Below, in pieces: positions 10,676-22,847 of a DNA stretch of 64,000 nucleotides. A program made the position numbers and the translations under genes. Source of the stretch: Blattamonas nauphoetae. Lineage: Eukaryota > Preaxostyla > Oxymonadida. Below the pieces are notes generated by a model. The model was not told the origin of the DNA. It saw only the letters and a program-made list of their open reading frames with translations, and made no database searches. Position 1 is the stretch's first letter. Every line of letters begins with the position of its first letter. Location: the NCBI GenBank assembly GCA_033064195.1, contig JARBJD010000128.1:124001-188000 (forward strand), in the 5' to 3' direction.

Positions 10676-11853
10676 ATGATTGAACGATCAAAAGATGAAA
10701 AGCGAAGATCAAAATCCCAATCATCGAACCCACCTCCTGAAGAGCGAGATCCCGAAATAATGTCACCCCGCACAACTCCGTATCCCATCACCTTCCTCTA
10801 CTCTCCACTTTTCGTTCATAGACAATCATCACCAACGAAATCCCAAAATGAAAAAGCTGATAATGATTTAGATGTTGCTCTAAACAAACTCTCCACTCTC
10901 GATCCCAAAGTCTCATTTTCACCATACCTGCAACGGTACACTCCCTTTCTTCGCTAATGTTTCCCATTTTCGCATGAATTCACAGAACAAATGCTGAACA
11001 ACGGGCCAAACAGAAGGCCAAAGGGTTTCAAGGAACGGTCATGATTGCACCTATCTTGAAAGAGCTGTCAAACAAAGAAAAAGAAAAAAAGAGGAAGACA
11101 GCCCATAAAAGGAAGGCTCCACCTCGTCAAAAGACGAATCCGGAGGTCGATGAGGAGGACAAGGAGAAGGAAGGCAGCGGCTCAGCGAATGAACAAGAGA
11201 CTGATCAAACTGGTAAATCTGAAGCCCTAGAGGAAGATTGGGTCAAGGTAATTCGTGAAGAAGTCTGGAACGAGGCATTCCAGCGCATTAACAAAAGAAT
11301 ACGAGATCTCAACTCGAAAGACGAACAGAGAAAGCAAATTCTTGAAAATGAGAAATTAAGAACCAAAAATCTCATCAAAACACGAAATCAGAAAATTAAT
11401 CAGAAGGCTGACAATGCAGAAGAGATCAGAAAAGACCTGAAAGAAAAAGTTCTCGACATTCGACGAAAACGGGAACAGCATCGGCACTATCTTGAAATTT
11501 GTCGCGAAGAAGAAATGTTGAGCTCAATATTGCGGCATAATCGTTCCCCGCAGGAGCAGAAGAGGTTACGTGAACTCCGGAAGCAAAGGGCACAGCTTGA
11601 AAAGGAACAGGAGGATAATGCTTCAGAAAAGGATGATTCGGAAGGAAATGATCCTCCGCAGAACAGAGACGGCTCTTTGGATGATGAATATGATGCTGAT
11701 CGGGGACAGAGGACACCAACAGATTTGGACACACAACCGCAGACACAAACACAAGATGATGTCGACGAACAGCTAAAGGAGCCTCAGAACGAAGAGATGG
11801 AGTCTGAATCGGCAAAAGAGCAAGAAAATGAGGAACAGGAGGAAGTTGGTTGA
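10676..11853 (+). CDS. Charged coiled-coil protein, function unknown
   Basis: There are two exons, 10676-10935 and 10986-11853, separated by a 50-nt GT-AG intron (GTACAC...TCACAG). Splicing completes an Arg codon and restores a 375-aa frame. The N-terminal ~85 residues are basic and polar. From the splice junction (TNAEQRAKQKAKGFQG) the protein becomes a long, highly charged helix. A Lys-rich stretch near aa 110-130 is nuclear-localisation-like. A predicted coiled coil (EEVWNEAFQRINKRIRDL to LRELRKQRAQLEKEQE) is followed by an acidic, Gln-rich tail ending EEQEEVG. I do not recognise a family. Structural cytoskeletal/flagellar roles or an RNA-processing scaffold are both possible. Confidence 0.7.
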
Positions 11854-12089
11854 TGCAGCACTTGTCACACTACTTTTCGCGAAATCGCAGCTTTTTTTCA
11901 TTTACAGTCTATTTTTTGATCATCATTCCCAATTTTTACGGCACTCGGATAGTTTCAACCTAAACAATCATCATTTTATTCATTTTCTGTCGAACTGAGG
12001 TGAAAAACACACTTTTGAATCTTTTCAGCAGGTATTTCCGTTCATTTCTGTTGATGGGTTATCCGCGAGATGCGATTTAATGATTTCAG

Positions 12090-13193
12090 TGTGACTCTAG
12101 ATCGTCCCAATATTGTGATCAATCCGACTTCAGTTTCATTATCTGGAATATTAAAGACCACATCGATGAGATCTTCCAAAAGTATTTCTCCTTGTCTCCT
12201 CATTCTCAAGGAATCAATCCAGAGTACTCTCCATTCCTGAAATGGAGTCGGTATACTCCAGTTCCTGCTGATTCTGTGTCTCGAGCCTTCATCTCTCTTG
12301 TATCGATGGTCAGAGATGGCACCACGTTTAATCAAGAGTTGAATAGTCAAGCATATTCATTGTTCTCTTCGATGAGTCGGAATATCAATCGCTCAATCGA
12401 CGCCAATGATTTGTTGCGGTCCATTGGACAAGACTCCACAAACCCCATCCCAATGTTTGTGGATACGATCATTGTGCTCTTGGTTTCATCACCTAAGTAC
12501 ATAGCCAGAGATACTCTATTTCTGGTTGATCAATGTTTACAATCGTGTTCACCCTCATACTGCCTGGCCCTTATCTCCTCCAAACTACTGACCAGAATCC
12601 TTTCAACACCTCGTCTTAATACTCTCTCTGTTGTTGCTGATAAACGCACCCTGAACAATATTCTCATCCTCCTCAACTTTGGTGCCGAGCTCTCCTCAAT
12701 CAAGCGTATTCAATCTCTCTCCACCGCATCCAACACTAACCCGGAAGATCTCGGAGTTCTAGTCCTGCAAGAAGTGCTGATCCCAATGGAACCATCTCTC
12801 ATCCAGATCAGTCGCAATCATCGACTTCTGTCGTGGAGTGATGACTACAATGAGATCACGCATGTGATGCTCAGACTCTTCAAAGCAAGTGCATTCCACC
12901 AACCAACACTGACTTTTCTTTGTTCATCACACATCCCAATGGCTTTCCAGTCGCTTCTCTCAAAAGTGGAACACGAAGTAACCCATCAGTTGATCATCTG
13001 GCACATGTTCAAACGAATCACCGCTTGGAAAGCGAATGGAGTGGAAATTTGGAGCAGAGGGCGAGTATTGTTGCAGACACTGGAAAGCGAAGGGTTCTTT
13101 GAAGGACTCGAACAAACATTGCTACACGACAAATCAACGAGAGATGGAAAGACTGTGAGGATAACTCACAATAAGAGACAAGTCACTCGTTGA
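12090..13193 (+). CDS. Helical-repeat (ARM/HEAT-like) hypothetical protein, 5' end unresolved
   Basis: A 367-codon frame begins in phase 0 directly after an acceptor (GATTTCAG) at 12082-12089. A matching donor (GTATTTCC) lies at 12032, giving a 58-nt intron, but I found no convincing first exon or ATG. The protein is leucine-rich and built of amphipathic helices with no Gly-rich loops, consistent with ARM/HEAT-type solenoids. Recognisable segments are HIDEIFQKYFSL, NPEYSPFLKWSRYTP and, near the C terminus, EGFFEGLEQTLLHD. It ends 88 bp before S2 on the same strand. It may be distantly related to the helical-repeat genes at 25.5, 33 and 47 kb, but the similarity by eye is weak. Function unknown. 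Confidence 0.65.
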   Translation, partial: CDSRSSQYCDQSDFSFIIWNIKDHIDEIFQKYFSLSPHSQGINPEYSPFLKWSRYTPVPADSVSRAFISLVSMVRDGTTFNQELNSQAYSLFSSMSRNINRSIDANDLLRSIGQDSTNPIPMFVDTIIVLLVSSPKYIARDTLFLVDQCLQSCSPSYCLALISSKLLTRILSTPRLNTLSVVADKRTLNNILILLNFGAELSSIKRIQSLSTASNTNPEDLGVLVLQEVLIPMEPSLIQISRNHRLLSWSDDYNEITHVMLRLFKASAFHQPTLTFLCSSHIPMAFQSLLSKVEHEVTHQLIIWHMFKRITAWKANGVEIWSRGRVLLQTLESEGFFEGLEQTLLHDKSTRDGKTVRITHNKRQVTR

Positions 13194-13281
13194 AACACAG
13201 TGCCGTTTTGACAGTCTTAATATCCAAGAAGTCCAGTTTTAGGAGGTTTCAAATGATTATGGGCCAGTTTTCTTCATCAAA

Positions 13282-16200
13282 ATGCAATTCATCTTCCTCC
13301 TGCATATCCTCGTGACAAAATCCGCATCACAATATCAAATTCACTTCCCAAAATCGCTCTCATTGGAAACATTCGTCTCCCAACAAAGAAACGATGAAGC
13401 CCTCACTCACCTCGACAGAAAGTCGGACATAGTGCTTCCGAATGGCCGATATCATGTGTCAATCTATGAAATCACATCCACAATCATGAATCTGAATGGA
13501 AAACAATCAAAAATCGTCCCATCATGGACAGTGAACGATGAAGATTCATCCCATCATTCAGAATCGAACGGATTCGCTAATGCAAAGAAAAACACGCGGA
13601 ATGAACTTTTCCGAATCTCGAACTCGACAGTTTGGATGTCTGAACTAACATTCGAATGTGGATCAGCTGGTTCATCGATCGCAACGATTCGTGGATCTTG
13701 TGTTCGGATTGGGGGGAGTCGGGTGATCTCGAACTCGGACCGGACGCCATTTGTGATTGTTGGAGGAGATTCGGGGAAAAGCAGTTCGATCACGATTATT
13801 GCCTGCTCGCACACTTCATCGTGTTTTCCTTCGCTTCTGCCTCTGACGAGCCTCGAAACGTCTGATGTTTGGACGACACACAATCAGGAATCATCGCTCG
13901 GAACGGAAGTGTCGGTGACAGGAAGTGAGATTTCAGTTTGTGATGCTTGTCTGATTGGTGGAAGTGGAGCGCTGTTTGATTTTTGTGGATTGGGACAAAC
14001 TGTGACGGATGGGAGTTCGATGACGACAACACTTTCGTCGTCATTGCTTCTGAACACGACAAGCTCCTCTGGAAGTGGAAGAGTTGGTGTCGATGTGAAG
14101 GAAGGAGGAGGTGACTTTGGGAATTGTTGGTCAGTTTCGCAAAAGATGATTGGGAGTTGTGCTTCTCTTTGCACAAACCATCTTTATGGAACTGGGACTC
14201 GCGATCTGAATTTGGGAGGCTCTGTTCTTTGCTCGAACACATCCTTCACTCTTTGCACAACAGATTATTCAAATCAACATTTCACAACTCAGACGACCCT
14301 CTCAGCTGCCAACACAATCCACACCTTCTCCCTCTGCACTTTCAAAGCCTGCTCGTCGACAAGTGCTGGAGGGGCCATTGACCTGTATAACGTCAACTCC
14401 GTTCTGACGATTGAGTCGTGCTCGTTCGACTCGTGTTCCACGATGGGCAATGCCGGCGCTATCTACTATTGGCAGTCGTCAGTTCGATCGTCGGTCACCA
14501 TCTCTTCGTCGTCATTCGTCAAGTGTTCGGCCACTGCAAGTGCTGCGGGATCGCTCTATCTCAGCAAGATGCAAGAACTCGCTATTTCTGGCTGCATGTT
14601 TCTTGATTCTCAAACAAGCGAGTATGGAGGAGCAGCATATCTCGTGGGTTGGAATGCTCAAAACACTATCGGGTTCTCAAACTGTCTCTTCAGGAATTGC
14701 ACGACTACCAAAGCATCTGGAGACGGAGGTACTCTTTACTTCGACGGATGTTCGTCCATCCGACTCGATTCTCTCAGCTTTCGAGAACGTGTGACTTCGA
14801 CAGGGAAAGGACTTGATCTGCAATTCACCGCGGAGTACCCAACAGTCTCCCTCTCGACAGTGTCCAACTGCGACTCCACGTCAACCCCAAAAGCTGGTCG
14901 AATCTACCCAACGGATGGTGTGACGGGTGATCCTCTGCCAGATCCGACTGGAACGACAACAGTTCTATCACTGATTGCTCAACAGACATCCTCAACGACA
15001 GCAGAGATTGTTGTGACTTTGGACAAAACCGTGACAGGATCGCTTCTTGTTTTGGTTTCGAACTCGGAAGGGACAGCTCAGCCAACAGGAAAGGCACCAA
15101 ACATTGGTCGAGTGTTGCTATTCCCAATTCAATCGTTGGACACTGGCCAGTACACCGCGAGCATTGGAGAGATTGGTCTCCTCCAACTTCCACTCGAAGA
15201 CTACAAAGTCGTCACTGCATCTCTCCCCAAATACTCAGTTTCATTTTCTGATGTGTCACTGGAAAGGGACGAAACTCTAACTTTGACATCTGCGAAATGT
15301 GTTCTGGACAACAGCCATACACATGCAGTTTTGAATCTGGAAGGCTTTAATTTGGAGGGTGAGACATTCGTGTTGACACTTCAGAATGAACGGACACTCT
15401 ACGCGTCATTCTCAGAGTACGAAGCAACGATTGACTTGGGATTGATTGGAGAGAGTTCGGGATGGATGGAGAAAGAAGAGTTTGAGATCAAGAGAGCAAC
15501 GAAGAAGGACGACGACTCGATTATCGTCTCAATCACCTCGCCACTTTCTTTCACGATTCCATCTCCAGCTCGTCTCACCAACATTGAAGTGAGTGAACTG
15601 AACGAAGCTCAGACAGAAGTGACACTTTCATTCTCGTCTCAATATCTTAAAGTCAACCAAGATTACGAAATCGCTATGAAGAGGAAGGATGGAAGTGGGG
15701 AAGTTGTGATGAACGTGACAACAGACGACAGCGGACTTCTTGCTGACCAGACAGTGAAGCTGTATCCATCGAAAGAAAATATGGAAGAATGGAAAAACTC
15801 GATTGGATTTGAGGATGAATACGAAGTGATTGGCGTATCAGCGAAAATCGGAGAAAAAGAGTTTCCGACTCTGTTCTCTCCAATCCTGTTGAAAATGCCG
15901 ACAGAGCCAGCTCGAGTGATTGGGATTTGGGGGAGTTTGGATGAAAGTGGGAACACAACCTCGATCACACTTCGCGGCAGGCAGATTCCGAAAGGATTGT
16001 ACACAGTGAGACTGAACTCGGAGAGTGGTCCTTCATTTGAGATTTCATTCCCAGATGAGCTGAGTGAAGAGAGGAACTCGAGCGTCAGTTCTGTTTCGAT
16101 TTTTGGGGTGTCGACAGTTCTATCGTTTGACACGACGTACACTCTCTTCTCTGTCATTCCAACCTCCTCAGCCTCTGGCTATCTGATCATTGATGCGAAT

Positions 16201-19200
16201 CCAAACTCGTTCCGGATCACAGAACCAGCTCGGATCATTGGTGTCACGATTGGGGATTTCTCTGACACTCAGAAAACAGAAGCGACGCTGACGATGACAG
16301 GACGAGCACTGACACCGAACACCGACTACGAGATGCATCTGACGGGACTCCCAAAAACAACATCATCCACCGCAGCCAATACTGAAGCAGATGTTCGAAC
16401 CATCACGATGCGAACCGACTCGTCAATCACGAGCGAGTCTGTCTCGAAAACAATCGAATTCTATCCTCACGCTTCAGCAGAGTTGCTATTTGGATACGAA
16501 TACGAAGTGGATTCAGCGTCACTCGATGGCGCACCTATTCTTCGGAATGCTGGTCTCTCGTTCTCCACACCCAACGAGCCGGCTCGCCTGTCATCCATCG
16601 AATCGTGTTCACTGACACCTTCGAAGGATGGAGTGGTTGTGATTGTGAAAGGGTTTGCTCTGAAGCAAGACACGACATTAATGATTGTGAAATCGTCAGG
16701 TGGGGATGAGTTTGAAAGTGATGGCGAGATTGATGTGAAAACCGGATCAGAATGCTGGATATCATTCAAAGTGGGATGGGAAGAGAACACGACTCATCTT
16801 GAATTCCTGAAGACATACACGCTGGTTGGTGGGAGTGGAGGATCGAATGAATTGATCATCACTCCTGATTTGTCCTTCACAGTTCCTTCTGGTCCAATCA
16901 TCAAACAGATTTCTGTGCCTCTCGATTGCGCGTCGTCTTCATTCCCAGTTGGGATTGTTGGGACAGGCCTGCCGATTGAGACTGGCTTCATCGTTGAACT
17001 TGTTGGTGGTCTCTCGTTTCTGGTTGATTTCAAATCGGCTACAACAGGAAATGGAACGATTTCAGCGAGTTTGCCTGGACAGATTCAATTCAACAACTAT
17101 TCCGTGAAATCAGTGATGAAGGATGATCGAAAGATGAAGTGTGACTCTGTGTCGTTCAGAACACCCCTTGGGCCAACGTTGAAAGATGTGAATGCAGAGC
17201 TGAACGCATCGAACATCAACAACGTGATTCTCACGCTCGAATCTGTTCGAATGCCTGTTGGAGAGATGACACTGACAGTTCAAGAAGACAGTTCGATACC
17301 AATTGCACTAACAGTCTCGTTCGTTTCTTCAGAAGAAGGATCTGTTGAGGTTGTTGTTTTCAGAGGATCGACGCTGAAATATGGAACAACCTACACAGTT
17401 GTGAGCCTGACGTCTTCATCTCTTCACTGCTCGCTGGACGGGCTGATCACTTTCGAAACGCCAGCGACTCCTCCTCGGATCAAAACAGCGTCGTGTTCTC
17501 TTGTTGGAGAATTGAAGCGAGATGGGGAAATTGTACTCTCTGGAGAGGCTCTCCCAGCCGGCACACCCTTCTCGATCTCAGTGGATGAGATTGATGAAAA
17601 TGGAGATGTGATTCCATACACGATTCCCATCAGCCTGTCCGACACGTTTGGAGGAGTGATTGGTGATGCTGCTTTGACAACTCACACGTTGTCGATCGCG
17701 CTGTTCCCTGTTCCCCAATTGATGAAATATTCGAGTCGTTACCGAATCACATCTATGTCGATCCCAACAGTTCCGACGGCAGTTGAGGAGACCGCCGTCT
17801 TCCGCTTCCCTGACGAGCCAGCGCGAATTGTTGGGATTTGGGGGAAGTTGGATGGAAGTGGGAACACAACCTCGACCACACTTCGAGGTCGACAGATTCC
17901 GAAAGGATTGTACACTGTGAAACTAAACTCGGAGAGTGGTCCTTCATTTGAGATTTCATTTCCGGATGAGCTGAGTGAGGAGAGGAACTCGAGCATCAGT
18001 TCTGTGTCAATTTTTGGCTTATCAGCCGTTCTGTCATTCGACACGGCATACACACTCTTCTCTGTCACTCCACTGTCGTCTCCTTCCATGTCTCTCCTGA
18101 TTGATGCCAATCCAAGGTCATTCGTGATTTCCGAACCATCTCGGATCACTGGAGTTGACATATCTGAAATCTCCTCACCGCAGAAGGACTCAGTGACACT
18201 AACCGTGACTGGGCGAGCGCTGAAAGCAAGCACGACATACACACTGAAAGTGCGAGGAGAGCCAATCCCAACCTCATCGAAATCGAACTCGGATTCTCAC
18301 ACAACAACACTGTCAGTTCTGTCAACATCTTCATCGCTGTCTGAGTCAGCGTCTTGCCTGGTTGTTCTTTATCCTCTCTCGTCCGCTGATCTGCGATATG
18401 GCCATTCGTATTCAATCGACTGGATGAAGGAAGGGTCGACAGAAATCCTTCGAAACGCGGACATCTCATTCGAAACGCCAGATGAACCAGCTCGCATTGA
18501 CTCGTTCGTGTCTTGCTCGCTGGATGGTCTGAACAATCAGGTCAAGATTGTTTTGAGTGGATTCTCACGCCAACTGGAACAGGATCGATATTTGTGAAGC
18601 GTTCGGGTGAAGCTGTTCCTTTTGAGGGAGTTGTGACGGTTTCTGAAGCGACTGAATGTTTGGGAGTCTTCTCCGTTGGAGAAAATGAGGACACGACTCG
18701 TCTCGCCTTTGGGAAGACGTATTCGTTGCAATCTGCCTCGTCTGGCTCAACTCCGTTTGTGATTGATTCTGGTGTCTCATTCGTTGTCCCGCATCCTCCC
18801 GTGATCACATCGATAGAATGTGTGTTTGTGAACTCGCTTCAGAACTTGTGTAGGATCCAATTGAAAGGAACAGATTTTGTTGTTGGAACAGAATATGAAG
18901 TGACGCTGAACAACACCGTGAGACTTGGAGTCCGAATGAAGACGTCGACAGAGGGAGAATCGGAAGGAGTGTCGATTGGGAAGAATGGGAAGCTTGAACA
19001 CAACACGACATACACACTGACCGAAGTGACGCCGATTCGAGAGGAAGATGGAGTGATTCTTGTTTTGGGGACACTGTCACTGACAACGAAGGAACGCTCA
19101 GTGATGGAAGTGATTGTTCGAGAAGGAGGAAGCGATGAGATCTCGGAATGTGGGACGATTGGAAATGCGTGTGAATCCGTGTTGGTTGGATGGAGGGCAG

Positions 19201-20342
19201 GAGAAAAGGAAGAAGTGAGTGGAGTGGTTGTGAAGATCGATGGAAGAGTTGGATTTGGAGGAAGAGTGGTTGTGGGAGAGAAGAACGTGGAGATTGGAGG
19301 ATTGTTTGAGGGAGAGAACGAGTTGAAGGTGTCGGTTGGAGATTTGCCTGAAGATGGAGAGGATGGAGTGGTGTCAGTGTCAGGCGGGAGAGTTGTGATT
19401 GTGGGAATTCGATTGATTCTGCCGAGTGGTTGGGAGATGGGAGCGAAGAGAGTTGGAAGTGTGGTGAGTGGGTTTGGGGAGTGTGTACTGCGTTCGCTCT
19501 CGATTGTGAGTGGATGGAAGGACGAGGGAGCTGGGATGGGGCTTGTGAGTTGGATGGGAGGGTCGTTGTCAGTTGAGCAGATTGTGATGGAGGGAGTTGA
19601 GATGGAGTCAGGTGTCGTTCTTGTGAATTGTTCATCGATTCAGAAGGAAGTGTCGTTAGAGCTGGAATCGAGCAGATTCATTGGAGTTGGGACCCGAAAC
19701 GTTGAACTTGTTCGTTTCTCATCGAAATCAGAAGAATCGCATTTTTCGATGAGAGATTGTGTGTTTGTATCGACTGAGCGAATTGAGAGTGGGGAAGTTG
19801 GAGATGGGATGGGAGTGATTGTGGTCTCGACATGGCAAGAGAAGACAACGATTGTGAATTGTATGTTCTCTGAAAGTGGGACAGTGGTTGGAAGAAGGGG
19901 ATCATGGAAGAAGGGAGGAGTGTTGATTGTTGAGGTTGGAAGTTCGAATGTGAAAGACAGAAAAGAAGTTGAGTTGTTTGGGAATGTGTTTGTAGACAGC
20001 AGTGTCGTTTGGGAAGGGAATGAAGTCGAGAAGAGAGGAGGAGTTGCCGTGTGGAGTGTAGGAGTCGGGCAAACAAAGATCGACTTGTGTGGGAGTTGGT
20101 TTGAAGAGACGGGTGTGAGTGGTGTTGTTTTGGATCGAGACTCGTTTGGAGTTCCAGTTTTGGAAAAGAAGCGGAAGATTGCTCATTCTTTGTCGGATTC
20201 TGGACACGCTGGACTTGTGGTGGTTGTGGGACGAATGTTGCCAGTGATTCGTCGAGTGGGGTCGTCGTTCTCGGGGTGCTCGCTTCGGATGGTGTCCGAC
20301 GATGCTGGACCATCGCCGCAACGAAACGCCGACGAACTCTGA
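13282..20342 (+). CDS. S2: giant surface protein, frameshifted, tail missing
   Basis: The first frame (13282-18597, 1771 aa) starts with a signal peptide (MQFIFLLHILVTKSAS). It continues into a Pmp-like beta-helix (aa ~250-520: GGAIDLYNV, GAAYLVGW, Cys-Ser-Phe turns), then a long array of ~90-residue beta-sandwich-like modules (aa ~560-1770) each opening with a PARI/PARV-type motif. Two modules (nt ~15901-16160 and ~17815-18075) are nearly identical. The array continues without pause in another frame from ~18565 to 20342 (TGTGSIFVKRSGE), so one indel disrupts the gene near 18555. That second part carries the family Cys module (SECGTIGNACESV) and another beta-helix. No membrane helix or pseudokinase was found downstream, so the 3' end looks lost. 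It is a surface protein by family; whether it is still expressed is unclear. Confidence 0.75.
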
Positions 20343-22847
20343 CAACTCGCACACACCATTTCACATCCCACATCGCAATACGCCACTCCGCCAACCGTCT
20401 CAGACTCCTCCGGATTCCTCACAGCGAATCACCAGCCACAAAAACATTCACAAAACTTGTCTGGTTCTCCACACTCCTCACTCACTCCACCAGACACTTC
20501 ACACATCACCCATTTCGCATGACAATACACCATCCATTCCCATCCACCTCTCGAAGCTTCACACACGATTGTCATCCTAATGTCTCAGACCTCATCGCAA
20601 AATCTCACGCCATCGAACACAGACAGCCAACCTCAAGTGTCCCTCATCACTAACACTCCTCTCCCTCGCCAATCACGATCGATTCTCTCCGCTGCGATAG
20701 CTCCTCACTCCTCGTCACTCAAGTCTGACGATCTCTGCCTCCACAACCCAATTGCTTCACTTTTCCTCCACTCTCTCTTCGTCTCCCTAGAACAGAGCAA
20801 GATCTTCGCTCGTCGACACAGTCCCTCCCAACATGCTCCCGTTATGAAGATTCTCATCGCAAAATCATTCATATCCCGGTCTCACCCACTTCAGCATCTC
20901 GCCAATAGCACTCCAAGATGCATCCAAGCACCACTTCTGAATGTCTCCCTCTTCACCCGAAAACGCACTCCGCTCACATCATCAATACTCAGGCATTAGG
21001 TGAGCTGGGCACAATGGCGACAAGCTGAGCACATCGGTGCTCAGCTTGTCGTCCGGGGGGCTGAGCACCGGCGCCAAAATAAGCGCCACGATTTCGACTG
21101 ATTTCAGCGATTGTTCAAGCAAAAGGGGTTCAATTCCCCTTTTGAAGATTTTTTTTGTTTTTTTCCACTTCTTGAAAGATGGTTCATTTCATCGTTAAAT
21201 ACTGGTTGTTAAAATGAAAAGTCACTGAGGAGAGGTGTGGATGATTTTGGCTGGATCTGCCCCACGAAAAAAAATGTGTGTCACTGAGATTAATAATCAT
21301 CACATAAAACACCATGAATATTCGTCACCTCGTTCATTTTCGACATAATTGACTCCTTTTTTAATTCTTTATCATTCAATTCGGGCTAAATGTGTTCAAA
21401 ATGTGACTAGAAAAACAGTGCGATCTATTTTCGCAAGAAATGAGATTTTACCGTTTTGCTCGAAAATCCACAGGAAATGTGGACACTATAAAAGATTCAG
21501 AATGCAAGAAAAAGGAATTTGAACAGCCGCTACATCCTGAGCACAAAAAAGCTGGGCACCGTGGGCACAATGCCTAACCCCTGTCAATACTCTCACCATC
21601 CTTCCGTCTCTCCTCCAAACAACAAATCATTCCAGTTCTCCCAACTCGACACAAACTGACACCATCAGTTCTGTCTCTTTCAAATTCATCAGCCAATTCC
21701 CTCCCAACATGTTCCCCATCGTGAAGGCTGTCATCCCACATGCACACACACGCAGTATTTTCATCGCCATCTCAACAAGCCCAGCAACTTCCACCGTTAT
21801 GACATCACATCAATCAGTCGCTCTTCGACTCTCTCCCTCAACGCACTCCTCCCACCTCATCCGAAAGCTTGTTCGAGTCTCCGTTCAACCAAAACTCGCC
21901 AGACACTCCCCCATTCCCGTCGCTCGTTCACTCCCTCCCTCCCTCAATCTCATCCGAGCACTTTGTGTGGTGTCTCTCAGCAATTTCCAACTCACCGCCG
22001 CCCAGCCACATCAACAGTCAATCGGAGTTTCGACATTTCTCTGTCTCATTCAACTCATTCGCCCAATTCCATCGCGTCACATTTTTTCGCTCCCCACATC
22101 AGTTCTATAGTTGATTTTCTGAGCTGTACGCATCATGCTTTCAAAAGGACCAAAAAAGAAACATATTCATCGACATTATCCACTCTCCACTGCTCACCCA
22201 CCATGATGCACTCTCCGCTGCTAGCCAACAATTTAACTATGTTCATTCCTCACACACGCAACGAAGTCTTGTTTCTCCTTGTTCACCGCTGAACCCCCAA
22301 TCACATCCCAACGACACAATCTCCTTTCACAACACCAGCCTCTCTGGTGTATCGAACTGCTTCTTCGCAGGATGCTTCCCTTCGTCTTCATCGTCGTCGG
22401 CTGCTCTTCGGATCACACTGTTCTCAGTTGTTGGGCGAGTTGTGCTTTCGTCTTGCTTGTTCACAGAAACAGGAAGGGTTGTGGGAGGAGTGGAGAGCAG
22501 CGGGGCAGTTGTGGAATGGTCATCGTCTCTGCCGATTGTTGTACGACGTCAAACACAGTTCTCTGATTGTGTTCTTCTATTGAAAAGAAATTGAATAATT
22601 GTCTGTCTTCTTTTGTTATTCTTCACCTCACATTGTCTCATCTTCATTTCATCCTTTCTTCGAACAGAGGAATGATGCTGGATGACTGAATATATTATCA
22701 AAGAATAATCATTATTTTCATTACTATTTCACAATCCACGATAAGTTTTAGTGTGAAAGTTGTGTTCTGATTTGGATCGGTCCACATGTAACTTTTTTTG
22801 AACCATCGTCATCTTCATTCTTCCTCATCATCTCCCTGATCACGCCT
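20343..22847. other. C-rich degenerate sequence downstream of S2
   Basis: The plus strand is strikingly C-rich and carries several overlapping open stretches of 90-140 codons (for example 20580-20999, 21709-22110, 22279-22566) in shifting frames, none with a convincing protein. Around 22290-22560 one frame reads beta-helix-like pieces (SLSGVSNCFFAGC; LSSCLFTETGRVVGG), so at least this end is probably decayed surface-protein sequence. A hAT-type MITE interrupts it at 20990-21583. Confidence 0.4.
20990..21583. mobile_element. hAT-type MITE with 8-bp target duplication
   Basis: This is a 594-bp AT-rich insertion in C-rich host sequence. It is flanked by perfect 8-bp direct repeats TCAATACT (20982-20989 and 21584-21591). 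The ends are imperfect inverted repeats: CAGGCATTAGG on the left and CAGGGGTTAGG as the complement of the right. Sub-terminal GCTGGGCAC motifs and a strong hairpin (GACAAGCTGAGCAC with its complement, ~21019-21050) lie inside. Eight-bp duplications and a CAGG start are typical of hAT elements. There is no coding capacity, so it is non-autonomous. Confidence 0.75.

Noticed and set aside
18805-19635. 276-codon minus-strand frame
   Set aside because: It is antisense to the G-rich second part of S2, with Ser/Leu/Pro/His low complexity and no motifs.
20580-20999. 139-codon ATG frame
   Set aside because: It is low complexity in C-rich sequence and runs into the MITE; no homology-like motifs, and neighbouring frames are equally open.
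21128-21170. tRNA-like T-arm (GGGGTTCAATTCCCC) followed by a T run in the hAT MITE
   Set aside because: No matching acceptor, D or anticodon stem could be folded upstream; it is a plain hairpin inside the element.
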